A DNA stretch of 64,000 nt. It comes from Channa striata. Taxonomy: Eukaryota; Chordata; Actinopteri; Anabantiformes; Channidae. The position numbers and the translations under genes were made by a program. The notes beneath the pieces are model-generated. The model did not search any database. It saw only the letters and a list, made by a program, of their open reading frames with translations, and was not told where the DNA came from. Location: NCBI GenBank assembly GCA_033026295.1, contig CM065173.1, forward strand, positions 1,612,001-1,676,000, read 5' to 3'. Below, piece by piece: positions 45,291-56,229 of the stretch (the stretch's first letter is position 1; every line of letters begins with the position of its first letter).

Positions 45291-47839
45291 CTCTTTATAA
45301 TCACACTGCAGTAATTGCAAGCATGTGTATTAGATGTGTTGTTATACCTAAACCAATTGTGGAAAAAATACATTATAGGAGAAAAATAATTACTGATTGA
45401 CTAGGTTGTGTAGTTGTGACGTTTTGGATTTACAAACCCTGCTATTATTATTGCTAAAAATCATTTTAATAAAACATATTTCGGCAAAAAACATGAAAAG
45501 CATTTCACTCCAGTCTGTTTTCTTGGATGTTAGCTGGCTACTATGTTGATGTTACATACCGCATTATAATATGCTATTGCGTATTTGTGGGATGGTAAGT
45601 GGTTCAGAGGCTGTAAAATATCCTCTAATAGTTATAGATAAATATTAAAACACGGGGTTGGAAATTGACCTGCAACTGAGCACACATCTTTCTTTTTATA
45701 ATATATAACAGGTTGTCTTTGTTGAAGACTTCACTATTACCAAACAGTGCATTAGTGTGATGGAAAATATAACTCTGATTAAATTTTAATTCTTATGGTT
45801 TGTCTGTTTGTGACAGCAAAGTGTGCTCATGAAGAATGCTTCAAGGCATAACTAACTTTGTCTTACATACATGTTTTGTCTTCAGTATTTGCAGAGTGTG
45901 CAGGTGTTTGCTCCAAGGTCACCTACTATCTAACAGTGAACTGTAGCCCAAACGATTGTGACCCAGAGTCTCACCATATTCATGTGTGTTTCTATCTGTT
46001 CTCTTTGGAGACTTTGTTGGGTGTTTCACAGGCTTAGGCTCGAAAAAAAAAAGAACAAAAGTTTCCAAACACACTTTGGGTTGAATCTACACATCCAAAG
46101 CACCAATGACACACATACGTATGTGTTGCATGATATGTGCACATTACGCATTTCAAATATGCAGCTGATCCGCTACTTCCATGAACGTTTAAAATTGAGT
46201 GGAAACCCATTCCATGCTTTATACATCATTTTTTTAACAAAGCTCTTTCAACGCTGCAGACACTCATGTAATCACAGCTCAGCATCCCATGATTTCAGCC
46301 CTCACAAAAGAGATATAAATCTCCATTGGGCAGGATAATTAGCAAGATAATTTTATCCATAATGATGCTTGTCCGTCAGGGGTACTGATGAAGTTAAAGA
46401 ACTTTTTCTGTGAAATCTCACCACCAGATTTATGTGACACCAGTAGAGGAAAAGGATAAAAGAAATTTAAAGTCTGAGCCACATTTCTGTCTATCTGTGC
46501 TCTATTTATGTAAATGCCTCAGCAAAAGTTACATGCCGGGGCTAGTCCTGTGGAACAATATACACTAATACACTGAGTAGTTCATGTCGTCAGGGAACCT
46601 CATTCAATTTGATACTTAATTTTCTGTGCACACATTTGCTGTTAGATGAGCATATGTTGTGTGGGTAGACCTTCGGAGTCCAGCACAAGTCACTGCGTTG
46701 TTGTTAGAATATAGCAAAATAGCACAATAAAGCAAAAGCAGTACCAAATATTTCTTCAAATAATACATGTGCTATCTCTTAAAAAATTAAAGTGGAGGAA
46801 CTGGGGCGCATACCCAAGTCACCAATCGCTTATGTCAAAGATTGACTATGACAGAATTAGAGCATTTTTTTATCGGCTACATGTCCCCCACAGGAATGTG
46901 ATACACAACTCAGAAAAGACTGAAATTACACTCATGTGCAATTTTGAGAAGAACTGGGCCTCATAAAAAACAACAGTACCACCATGACGAGACCTTAGAA
47001 ATGTAACCTTGAAGCTGTTTAATGCTATGCGGTCTGTCCTGTGGGTTTTTGTAAGAATTAGTAACTGAACGAGTCCAAAATTCTTCCACCCACCACTGTT
47101 TAGCTACAAGTCATTCATTTAAAGTCAGTGCATTTAGATACTTGTATGTACAACTGTATTTTTGGTAATACATTCATACTTTTATTTTGGAGTTAAAGAA
47201 GCAAACATGACATAAAGACATGCAAATGAAACAGCTTGTCATGGTGTGGCTCTAGTTCAAAAACATCCCTACAACATAAACCAAAATGAATTTATTTTGT
47301 GGGACTCAGTCTTTCCCAATCTCTGACTGATCAACCTTCAATCTGAACTTCACCCACAGACAGATGGTAATAGCCTCGTTTGAGCCCAGTGACCGGGGCT
47401 GATAATGTCATGCCGTCAGCTCGGCCTCTCTCGTGCTAGCATCAGTGTCCACATCAGTTGACAGGAACAAACCGTCGGAAGATCAGACGACTGCATGGAA
47501 GTACTGGAAGCCATTGAATATATCTGTATAGAAGATCAGCAAACTAGTGTTGTGGCAAACATTGCTCTTGGTCTTAAGTCTCGAGACAGGTCGTAAGACC
47601 ACTTTTTTAAGGTGTGTGTCTCACCTTGGTCTCATTTTTATTCAGTCTTGTCTTGGTCTTGGACAGGGCGGTCTTTTTATATAGCTAGGATATAACAACC
47701 TGCTACAACTGCAGCCAATTACGACACTTATTTCTTATTGGAAATTATTGGCTATCCCCCCTTCACTCATACTTCTTTCCAGGGGAAGTAGTTTTAGTGG
47801 ACCCAGAAAAGTGCTACAAACAAGTTTATTGTATGACAT
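45291..47839. other. Intergenic sequence, no gene seen
   Basis: Mostly AT-rich. A possible LTR fragment lies at 45780-46010, a repeat-free candidate regulatory block at 46170-46380 (CAGGATAATTAGCAAGATAA), and a GTCTTGGTCTTG-rich patch at 47560-47690. The frames at 45958-46338 and 46769-46966 have no domain. Confidence 0.4.
45780..46010 (+). mobile_element. Possible fragment of the 27315/61228 LTR family
   Basis: CATGTTTTGTC, TTTGCTCCAAGGTCACCTACT, ATCTAACAGTGAACTGTAG and CACCATATTCATGTGTGTTT follow in the order seen in the LTRs at 27315 and 61228, with many differences. Edges are uncertain. Confidence 0.45.
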
Positions 47840-48297
47840 GAATGGATGAAATGGTGCGGAGTAGGATAGGGGAGAGACACTCAGAGCCGTCAGGGTAGTC
47901 AACGCGGGCGGAAACAGGTGAGTGGATGGAAGTCAACACAAGAAACACTGCTCTCTGGCAGAGTCTTACTGTGGAGTGGAGATGAACATGAGGTAGAGAT
48001 CAGGGGAGGTTAGTGGACTGTACGGGAGAGTCTCTGGGAACTAAAGGTGGCTGACAATGTCAGGCGAATAAGAAAGCCAAACACAAAGTAACGACAAAGG
48101 CAGACGTATTCCAGGAAGGGGAAAAAGGCAAGTGGCAATGTCCGGAGCTCCATCTTAAACAAAGTAGCAAATTAACCATCAAAACACAGTCCCAAACAAA
48201 AATCCAGACTTGCAAAAATTAGGAACTAATGACAGGAGAGAGAGGTAGAAGAGAGCAGGTACCAGGGCAACGCGTATCAGCGTCGGTATTATGACAA
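47840..48297 (-). mobile_element. Gypsy-type LTR fragment
   Basis: On the minus strand it begins TGTCATAATACCGACGCTGA, then GCGTTGCCCTGGTACC. That parallels the start of the solo LTR at 40721 (TGTCATGGTCTCAGCGTTGA, GTTGCCCTGGTTACGG). Later parts diverge and the 3' end is not identifiable. Confidence 0.5.
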
Positions 48298-50803
48298 CTT
48301 CTAGTTAAAGATGTCAGCAACGCCACAATTACTCAGACAGCAGACAGATGGGTGGGCTAAGTGGTCAGGGCTAGAAATTAACAGTGACCCAGAGACAGGG
48401 AAAGTTACACCTGGGACAAAGTTTCAGGATCTAAGACAATAAACAAAATGACCTGACAGTGTTTGCATGTTGTTAGGTTAAGTTAAAGTTAACTAGAGCA
48501 CGAAAATATAATTATTCAGGTCGTGAATTCTTCAAAACCTCACGGAGATTAGCGAATAAATAAAGAAACTTGTGGCGCAGCTTCTTCCTTGTGTGCAGCA
48601 GAGATGAAGCAGACAACTCAGGTGGTTGTAACAGTGGTACCAACGTAAAAATGCTCTGTAAATTAACGACCTATAAGTAAATGATTTAAACACTCGTTAA
48701 ATGATCAGAAAACTTGCAGAAAAGCAATAATTTCAGCTGTGCCCTCTGTTCCCCATCTACGGTCACGAGTCCCCATCAGCTGCAAACAGAGGAGGACAGA
48801 GATCAGTGGCAGGGACTTATTTCATCCTCATTCTTCTTAAATTTCAGCACGTTTCCATTTGATTACGGAAACAATCACTGATTCTATTTTGGGACTTTGT
48901 TGTTGTAGATATGAATGAATAAATTCTCGCTCAGTTGTAAGTTTATTGGCCTCAAACTAAGTCTGATCCAACAGTCCTGAAGTAAATCCTCCTTCGTGAA
49001 GCTGATAATGTTCAGTTTGTGTTCACTCTCAGAGGCGTCAGTTCAGTTCTTTGTGCTCCTGTTGAACTGTAGTGCATACAGGAGGTTTTGTTGTAGCCAG
49101 TCGTCAATGACATACTTAAGTTGTCTATTTGTATTTTCTCTGCATGTTCCTTAAAAATATATACAAAATAAAAACATAACAACTGCAAAATTCTAAATTG
49201 TTTTAGTTCTGATTTTACTATTATTACGTTCAATGTGAGAAAAAGAAAATTATATTTAACTTAATAATTAATAATATGACAGTATGGTTAGGAGAGAGAA
49301 TGTATTTTGTCATAAAGTCAGATTTTAGGACAGTGGGTGGAATCACAGTCACAGTAGTTTCTGCATTTGTGTTTTGCAATGACTTTTACATTATTAGCTG
49401 GTCAGACTTATAATCACAATCTATATAGACTAAATACTTCTGTGTTAAATGCATAATTTCACTGCCTAACACCATAGGCATTTTGCCACCATCAGAATAT
49501 AGTCAAATAATTAGTCTAATAATAATCTAATAATAAGTCTACTTATGAATAAATACATGTAGTTTACCTTTGCTCTTTTAAAGGTAATTTTGCAATAATT
49601 TCTTATAATATTACTATCAAAACTGAATAGAATTCTGGCTTTGGCCTTTATTTATGGTATTTGTTTTGCAATAGTAAATGTAAATCTCTGAGCTCTGTTG
49701 ATGGGGGCCCTTTATAGTCCTCATGTGAACAAACTGAGTTAACCAAGCTGACTCTGATCAGCTTTTCTAAAACTGAAAACTTTTCCTCTCCTTGACAATG
49801 ACGACAATAAAGCTTCCTCTTCTTCTTAAGATCAGGGTAAAACCTGCTTCTTGAAATACTTGGAAGACAAGTAAAAAAATATTTTGAACGGAAACAATGG
49901 CATTGTCTGCAAAATAAATAAGTTACTACCATCAATATACACTTTAAATTACAAGCAACATTTACCTTGTGCCTCTCACTGAAGCATGCACCCAGCTAAA
50001 CCTACAGTACAGTTCCACAAATGAAATCCCAACACACAGACTTGGATTATAGGCAGGCAGTGTACTGAATAGAACCACTGCTTGATACCTCTGCAATTGT
50101 AGAAGTTTTCTAGGGTTATAAATCATATAAACTCCAGATTAGAACTGAGCTTAAAAGAAAATGTAGAGTGCTGGCTCCCTGTAAGCTTCCAAACAAAGGC
50201 TACAAAGACGCAAAGACGTACACAGCTGTCATTTGTTTAGATATGACTGATCATATCTAAACATTACAACCTACGATGTGGTTTCACCACTTTTTTCTAC
50301 GTTATTTGTACCCAAAGTCCTTTACACTGCTTCACATTCACCCATTCCCACTCACATTCAGTGAGTGTCTATCAGAGTGTTGGGGAAATGCATAATGTCT
50401 TTTAGGGTTTTATCTATCAATTGAAGGAGAGACGTTGACAGACAGAGTTTTGTGCCCTGTCCAGTGCAGTTCTCTGTATGGAGAGTATGGTGTCATATGT
50501 TGAGATTATGAAATCAAAGTATGTCTGAAAGTAAGTATGTGTTAATGTCTGGAGTGAGGGATTTTGGCTTTCCTCAAGGTTCCTTTGCAAAAACGTGAGT
50601 GAAAAGTGAAAAAAAGAAAAAGAGAGAAAGAAAAAACATTGACAGGGAAAGACAAGTCATGTCATAAAAATATGTGGGAAGCTGAATTATAGAATATGAA
50701 GAGAAAACAAAACAAAAACTCACCTGAACCGCACAGAACACACAGTGCTAGGAAACACACAGCACCACCACACACTCCCAGTTTGTCTTCTCTGTATCCA
50801 CAG
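48298..50803. other. Intergenic sequence, no gene seen
   Basis: No convincing gene. The 95-codon minus-strand frame at 49648-49935 has no recognised domain. At 50320-50390 there is a fragment of a high-copy fish repeat (CCAAAGTCCTTTACACTGC). A perfect hairpin lies at 50234-50263. Confidence 0.45.
50234..50263. repeat. Perfect 13-bp hairpin with 4-base loop
   Basis: TGTTTAGATATGA at 50234-50246 is the exact reverse complement of 50251-50263, separated by CTGA. It could be a cruciform-forming site or the core of a decayed palindromic MITE. Confidence 0.9.
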
Positions 50804-51063
50804 ATCATGATACTGAAACTGGACGCTGGCTTGGACTCCTACCTGTCAGCTCCACCACCAGCACCAGTTTAGGAGCAGGAGGACAGTATCCACAACCTGA
50901 TTCAACTACCGTCTTTAATCACTCTGGGGCTGTCTGGCTCGCCAGGCTGACAATTGGCGTCAATGAGGACACAGACCCAGAGATTGTCCTGAGAAGCTAT
51001 TGCCAGTGGCAACTGGCAGGAGGAGGAAGAGCTGGTGCTCTGGGACTGGTCAAAAGGAGGGAG
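50804..51063 (+). CDS. Candidate exon of an unidentified gene
   Basis: A 260-base segment, markedly more GC-rich than its surroundings, is preceded by a good acceptor (GTTTGTCTTCTCTGTATCCACAG split around 50783-50803) and followed by GAG|GTAACA. In the third frame it is open over 86 codons, beginning HDTETGRWLGLLPVSS and containing VFNHSGAVWLARLTIGV and DPEIVLRSYCQWQL. The other two forward frames stop within about 25 codons. I do not recognise the family, and it is not LMO3, MGST1 or DERA. No partner exon was identified nearby, so it may be an isolated exon of a gene with long introns, a relic, or chance. Confidence 0.4.
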
Positions 51064-52234
51064 GTAACACACACATTGACGAACACTGCAATGAAGACAC
51101 GCTCACACGCTGATGATTTGCTGTTAACTGCAGTAAAATCATACACTGACAATATGACAAAAAGAAAACACAGATGTTGACTGTAGATGTGGATGTGTGA
51201 GCAATGTCTTCAGTATCTGGAAACTAAATTTAAACCACCTGTGGAAACATATGGTTTGTTTGCTGTGAGTGAATGGTCAACAGGTGACATTTTTGGGAGA
51301 CAGTGGGGAAGTGAAATAACGTGTTAAGCGCCGTAAGCTTGTTTTTACCCTGCTGTACAGCATACAAAAAAAGTTTCATATATATCAATTTAACATTTTC
51401 TCAGCAGAAATAACAAAAAACTAATAAATTTTAACATAAAAATAAAGTAAAAATAGTTAAAAATTAAGAATAATGTTAGTATGAATGCTACTTATAGATT
51501 AAAATTCAAAAGAGAAAACATCACAAATAAAACATCACAAAACAAATATCAGAGAAACAAGTAATTTATATTTCGTTAAAGATTTCTTCATAGAGGCCAA
51601 TTCTGTGCTGGGATTTTAAATTTTGTGACAATCTAACAGATTCATAATAACATTTTGACAGCTGTAAAATTCCACTGTGGATAGCATTTGTAACCACTTG
51701 AAATTATTTGAAAGTTACTGGAAACAGAGAAACTGAGATTTTAGAAATTCTTTATAACTCAGAAGTTGACCCGTGTCACTCTATGTGTCTGACAGGTAAA
51801 TTATATTTTTATCTGTTCACTTCTGTAGACACAGTGATTTATTCTTTCTGGTATTTTTATCTGTTCACTTCTGTAGACACAGTGATTTATTCTTTCTGGT
51901 TATGAATTCATTATTCCAAATAATCGTATTATGCAGCAGAGTCTGCTGATGAAAGTTTTTGTGGCAATTTAATTACATTATAGTTACATAATAACAAAAT
52001 TGCTTTGAATATTTTATCAGCTGTTTCTTCTATTAATTAACAAAAAATTCCATCTTGTAGTAGAGCACAATTAAATTTCCAGTATCCACGTGCATTTGTT
52101 TTTTTTGCCCAGATGGTTTAACTAAGGTAATACTTATCATTCTCTGACCGGTAAAAATAGGCATGGATATGTGAGGTTTCAGAGACAAATGATAGTGCTG
52201 AAGACGATATAAGCCATAGGCCAATTCTAGATTG
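51064..52234. other. Intergenic sequence, no gene seen
   Basis: AT-rich, with a tandem 48-bp duplication at 51805-51900. No other feature seen. Confidence 0.5.
51805..51900. repeat. Perfect 48-bp tandem duplication
   Basis: Two identical 48-base units beginning ATTTTTATCTGTTCACTTCT abut at 51852/51853. The absence of differences suggests a recent duplication or an allele-specific copy-number change. Confidence 0.95.
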
Positions 52235-53713
52235 TAGTGAACCACTTGTTCACTACAAGAGTTTATACTTATACAAATTAGCCTCCGTAAAGCCAGAACA
52301 GCTTATTATTCATCACTAAAAGAGGAAAACAAGAACAACCCCCGGTTTCTTTTCGGCACTGTAGCCAAGCTGACTAAGAGCCATAGTTCAGTTTTCCCTC
52401 AACGCTATGTAGCAATGACTTCATGACCTTCTTCACGAACAAAATCATAGCTATTAGAAATAAAATTCACCAGACCCTCCCCACAAATACAACAGAATTA
52501 GAATCATCAGTAAGTCCTCAGTCCCTTGTAGACTGCTTTGTGCCCATAGACCTTGCTGAGTTAACTTCAACTATTATGGCATCTAAACCAACAACATGTC
52601 TGTTAGACCCTATTCCAGTTAGACTGCTCAAAGATGGTCTACCCTTATTAGACACGTTCGTATTAGATATCATTAATCTATCTTTACAAACAGGATATGT
52701 ACCAAAGGCCTGTAAGGTAGCTGCAATCAAACCTCTACTTAAAAAACCTAGTCTGGATCCAGGAGTCTTAGCCAATTACAGACCAATATCCAATCTCCCC
52801 TTTATTTCTAAAATACTTGAAAAAGTAGTTGTAAAGCAATTATGTGACCACCTGCGCAGAAACAACTTGTTTGAAGAATTTCAGTCAGGATTTAGAGTTC
52901 ATCATAGCACAGAAACTGCACTGATTAAAGTCACCAACGATCTTCTTCTGGTTTCAGATAACGGACTTGTCTCTATACTAGTTCTGCTAGATCTTAGTGC
53001 TGCATTTGACACGATTGATCAGAGAATATTATTACAGAGACTAGAACATGTTATTGGAATTAAAGGAACTGCACTAAACTGGTTTAAATCGTATCTATCA
53101 GATAGATTCCAATTTGTTCATATTAATGATGAATATTCCACATATACAAAAGTTAGTTATGGAGTTCCACAAGGCTCTGTGTTAGGACCAATACTCTTTA
53201 CTCTATAAATGTCTCCCCTTGGCAACATTATTAGAAAACACTCTGTAAATTTTCACTGCTACGCTGATGACACGCAGTTATATCTGTTTATGAAACCTGA
53301 TGAAAAAATCAATTAATCAAACTACAAGCATGTCTAAAAGACATAAGGGACTGGATGACGTATAATTTTCTTCTTTTAAACTCAGATAAAACTGAAGTTA
53401 TTGTATTTGGGCGTAAAAGTCTAAGAAACATGTTTTCTAACCATATCGTTACTTTAGATGACATAACTCTGGCCCCCAGTAGTACTGCAAGGAATCTCGG
53501 AGTCATTTTTGACCAGGATTTGTCATTTACCTCACACATAAAACAAATCTCTAGAACAGCCTTCTTCCACCTAAGAAACACTGCCAAAATTAGGAGCATC
53601 CTGTCTCAAAGCGATGCTGAAAAATTTGATTCTTTCAGGCTGCCCCACTAACTCTATAAAAGCCTCCAATTAATCCATATTGCTGCAGCAAGATTACTGA
53701 CTGGGATTGGTAA
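52235..53713 (+). mobile_element. L2 LINE with reverse transcriptase, left of the nested copy
   Basis: This is the best L2 reverse transcriptase in the window. It reads DLAELTSTIMASKPTTCLLD, ANYRPISNLPFISKILEKV, LDLSAAFDTIDQRILLQRL and SYGVPQGSVLGPILFTL (open 52423-53208). After a frameshift at about 53205 the active site HCYADDTQLYL follows. The endonuclease is truncated away. The C-terminal region reads NLGVIFDQDLSFTSHIKQIS. At 53713 the copy is interrupted by an antisense L2 and resumes at 55027. Confidence 0.92.
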
Positions 53714-55026
53714 TTCAATTCAATTTCAATTCAACTTTATTTATATAGCGCCAATTTACAACAAGGTCATCTCAGGGCACTTTACATAATAAAGTCAAGA
53801 CTATACAAACAGGTAGAGAAAACCCAACAAATCCCCCTTGAGCAAGCCATAGGCAACAGTGGAGAGGAAAAACTCCCTTTAACGGAAGAAACCTCCAGCA
53901 GAACCAGGCTCAGGGAGGACGGCCATCTGCCTTGACCGGTTGGGCAGAGTGGAAAGTGGAGAGAGAAAAGAACAGAGCAACAAAAGCAACAACAAAACAT
54001 TGAGCAGGTTAATAGGACCAGTAGCTGCACACTGGAGGACACACAGCGCCAAATCCGGGGACACCTGTGGACAGGGAGAGAGAGAGGGGGAAAGAGAGGG
54101 AGAGAGACGACTACGGGACAAAGAAGACACAGAGTTAATGTCATACAGTGGTGACATTATAGATGTGGGGTGAGAGGAGAGAATGAAGAGAAGAGGAAGT
54201 GGCACAGTGCAGAGTCCCCAGCAGTCTAAGCCTATAGCAGCATGACTATATCCAACTATAAGCTTTATCAAAAAGGAAGGTTTTGAGCCTAGTCTTAAAA
54301 ATAGGGAGGGTGTCTGCTTCCCGAATCTGGACTGGGAGCTGGTTCCACAGGAGAGGAGCTTGATAGCTAAAGGCTCTGCCTCCCATTCTATTTTTGGAAA
54401 TTCTGGGAACCACAAGTAGGCCTGCATTTTGGGACCGAAGTGGTCTAGTAGGATGATATGGTACTAAGAGATCTTTTAAATATGATGGGGCTTGGCCGTT
54501 TAAAGCTTTATAGGTAAGAAGAAGGGTTTTAAATTCTATTCTGCATTTAATTGGAAGCCAATGGAGAGAAGCTAATGAAGGTGAAATATGATCTCTTACC
54601 AATCCCAGTCAGTAATCTTGCTGCAGCATTCTGGATTAATTGGAGGCTTTTTAGAGAGTTACTGGGGCAGCCTGAAAGTAGAGAATTACAATAGTCCAAT
54701 CTAGAAGTAACAAATGCATGAACCAATTTTTCAGCATCGCTTTGGGACAGGATGCTCCTAATTTTGGCAATGTTCCGTAGGTGGAAGAAGGCTGTTCTAG
54801 AGATTTGCTTTATCTGTGAGGTAAATGACAAATCCTGGTCAAAAATGACTCCAAGATTCCTTGCAGTACTACTGGGGGCAAGAGTTATGTCATCTAAAGT
54901 AGCGATATGGTTAGAAAACATGTCTCTTAGACTATTAGGCCCAAATACAATAACTTCAGTTTTATCTGAGTTTAGAAGAAGAAAATTATACGTCATCCAG
55001 TCCCTTATATCTTTAAGACATTAATT
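53714..55026 (-). mobile_element. L2 LINE inserted antisense into another L2
   Basis: The 1313-base insert starts (left) with the tail TTCAATTCAATTTCAATTCA and ends (right) in the middle of ORF2 at a 5' truncation (ATGTCTTAAAGATATAAGGG on the minus strand). It holds the ORF2 C-terminus (LAPSSTARNLGVIFDQDLSF, AFVTSRLDYCNSLLSGCP) and complete 3' UTR. TAA is present at both junctions (53711-53713 and 55027-55029). The frame at 54246-54602 is open. Confidence 0.92.
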
Positions 55027-55905
55027 TAAGAGAGATCATATTTCACCTTCATTAGCTTCTCTCCATTGGCTTCCAATTAAATGCAGAATAGAATTTAAAA
55101 CCCTTCTTCTTACCTATAAAGCTTTAAACGGTCAAGGCCCATCATATTTAAAAGATCTCCTAGTACCATATCATCCTACTAGACCACTTCGGTCCCAAAA
55201 TGCAGGCCTACTTGTGGTTCCCAGAATTTCCAAAAGTAGAATGGGAGTCAGACCCTTTAGCTATCAAGCTCCTCTCCTGTGGAACCAGCTCCCAGTCCAG
55301 ATTCGGGAAGCAGACACACTCTCTATTTTTAAGACTAGGCTCAAAACCTTCCTTTTTGATAAAGCTTATAGTTGGTAATAGTCATGCTGCTATAGGCTTA
55401 GACTGCTGGGGGACTCTGCACTGTGCCACTTCCTCTTCTCTTCATTCTCTCCTCTCACCCCACATCTATAATGTCACCACTGTATGACATTAACTCTGTA
55501 TCTTCTTTGTCCCGTAGTCGTCTTTCTCCCTCTCTGTCTCCCTCTCTGTCCCTGTCTTCAGGTGTCCCCGGATTTGGCGCTGTGTGTCCTCCAGTGTGCA
55601 GCTACTAACCTGCTCAATGTTTTGTTGCTGCTTTTGTTGCTGTGTTCTTTTCTCTCTCCACTTTCCACTCAGCCCAACTGGTCAAGGCAGATGGCCGTCC
55701 AACCTGAGCCTGGTTCTGCTGGAGGTTTCTTCCGTTAAAGGGAGTTTTTCCTCTCCACTGTTGCCTATGGCTTGCTCAAGGTTGGTTGGGTTTGTTGGGT
55801 TTTCTCTAAATGTTTGTATAGTCTTGACTTTATTATGGAAAGTGCCCTGAGATGACCTTGTTGTAAATTGGCGCTATATAAATAAAGTTGAATTTAATTT
55901 AATTG
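55027..55905 (+). mobile_element. L2 LINE 3' part, right of the nested copy
   Basis: It begins TAAGAGAGATCATATTTCAC, exactly where the left half stopped (GGATTGGTAA at 53713), and continues through GGAACCAGCTCCCAGTCCAG to the 3' UTR and the GGCGCTATATAAATAAAG tail. With 52235-53713 it forms one element. Confidence 0.92.
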
Positions 55906-56229
55906 AAATTGTATTGCTCCATGTAAATTCCCTCTGGTAGAGATGCATAAAACGCCAAACATCAGTAACACTTAGCTTATTAAGCAGGAGTTTTTATATT
56001 TCTCTTTTATCCTTTTCAGTTCCATAGCAAGATTAATGGCACAGTTTTTTGATTTGGTTGACATGCAAGGATTAATAAACCCCATTAGATTGTGGCATTA
56101 CTTTTGTGGCCATCTCTATGCACATTGATTTGATGTTCTTTTGATCTACGGAGTAGTCAAATAGTTTGCCTTGCAACACCAGCTGTGCAATCCTAAGTAA
56201 CAATAATTGTTATTCAAATGATTTTGTAA

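Noticed and set aside
49648..49935. 95-codon minus-strand frame with CRQCHCF and YCRHCQGEE
   Set aside because: The Cys/His spacing does not fit a known zinc finger, there are no splice signals, and the surrounding AT-rich sequence makes chance likely.
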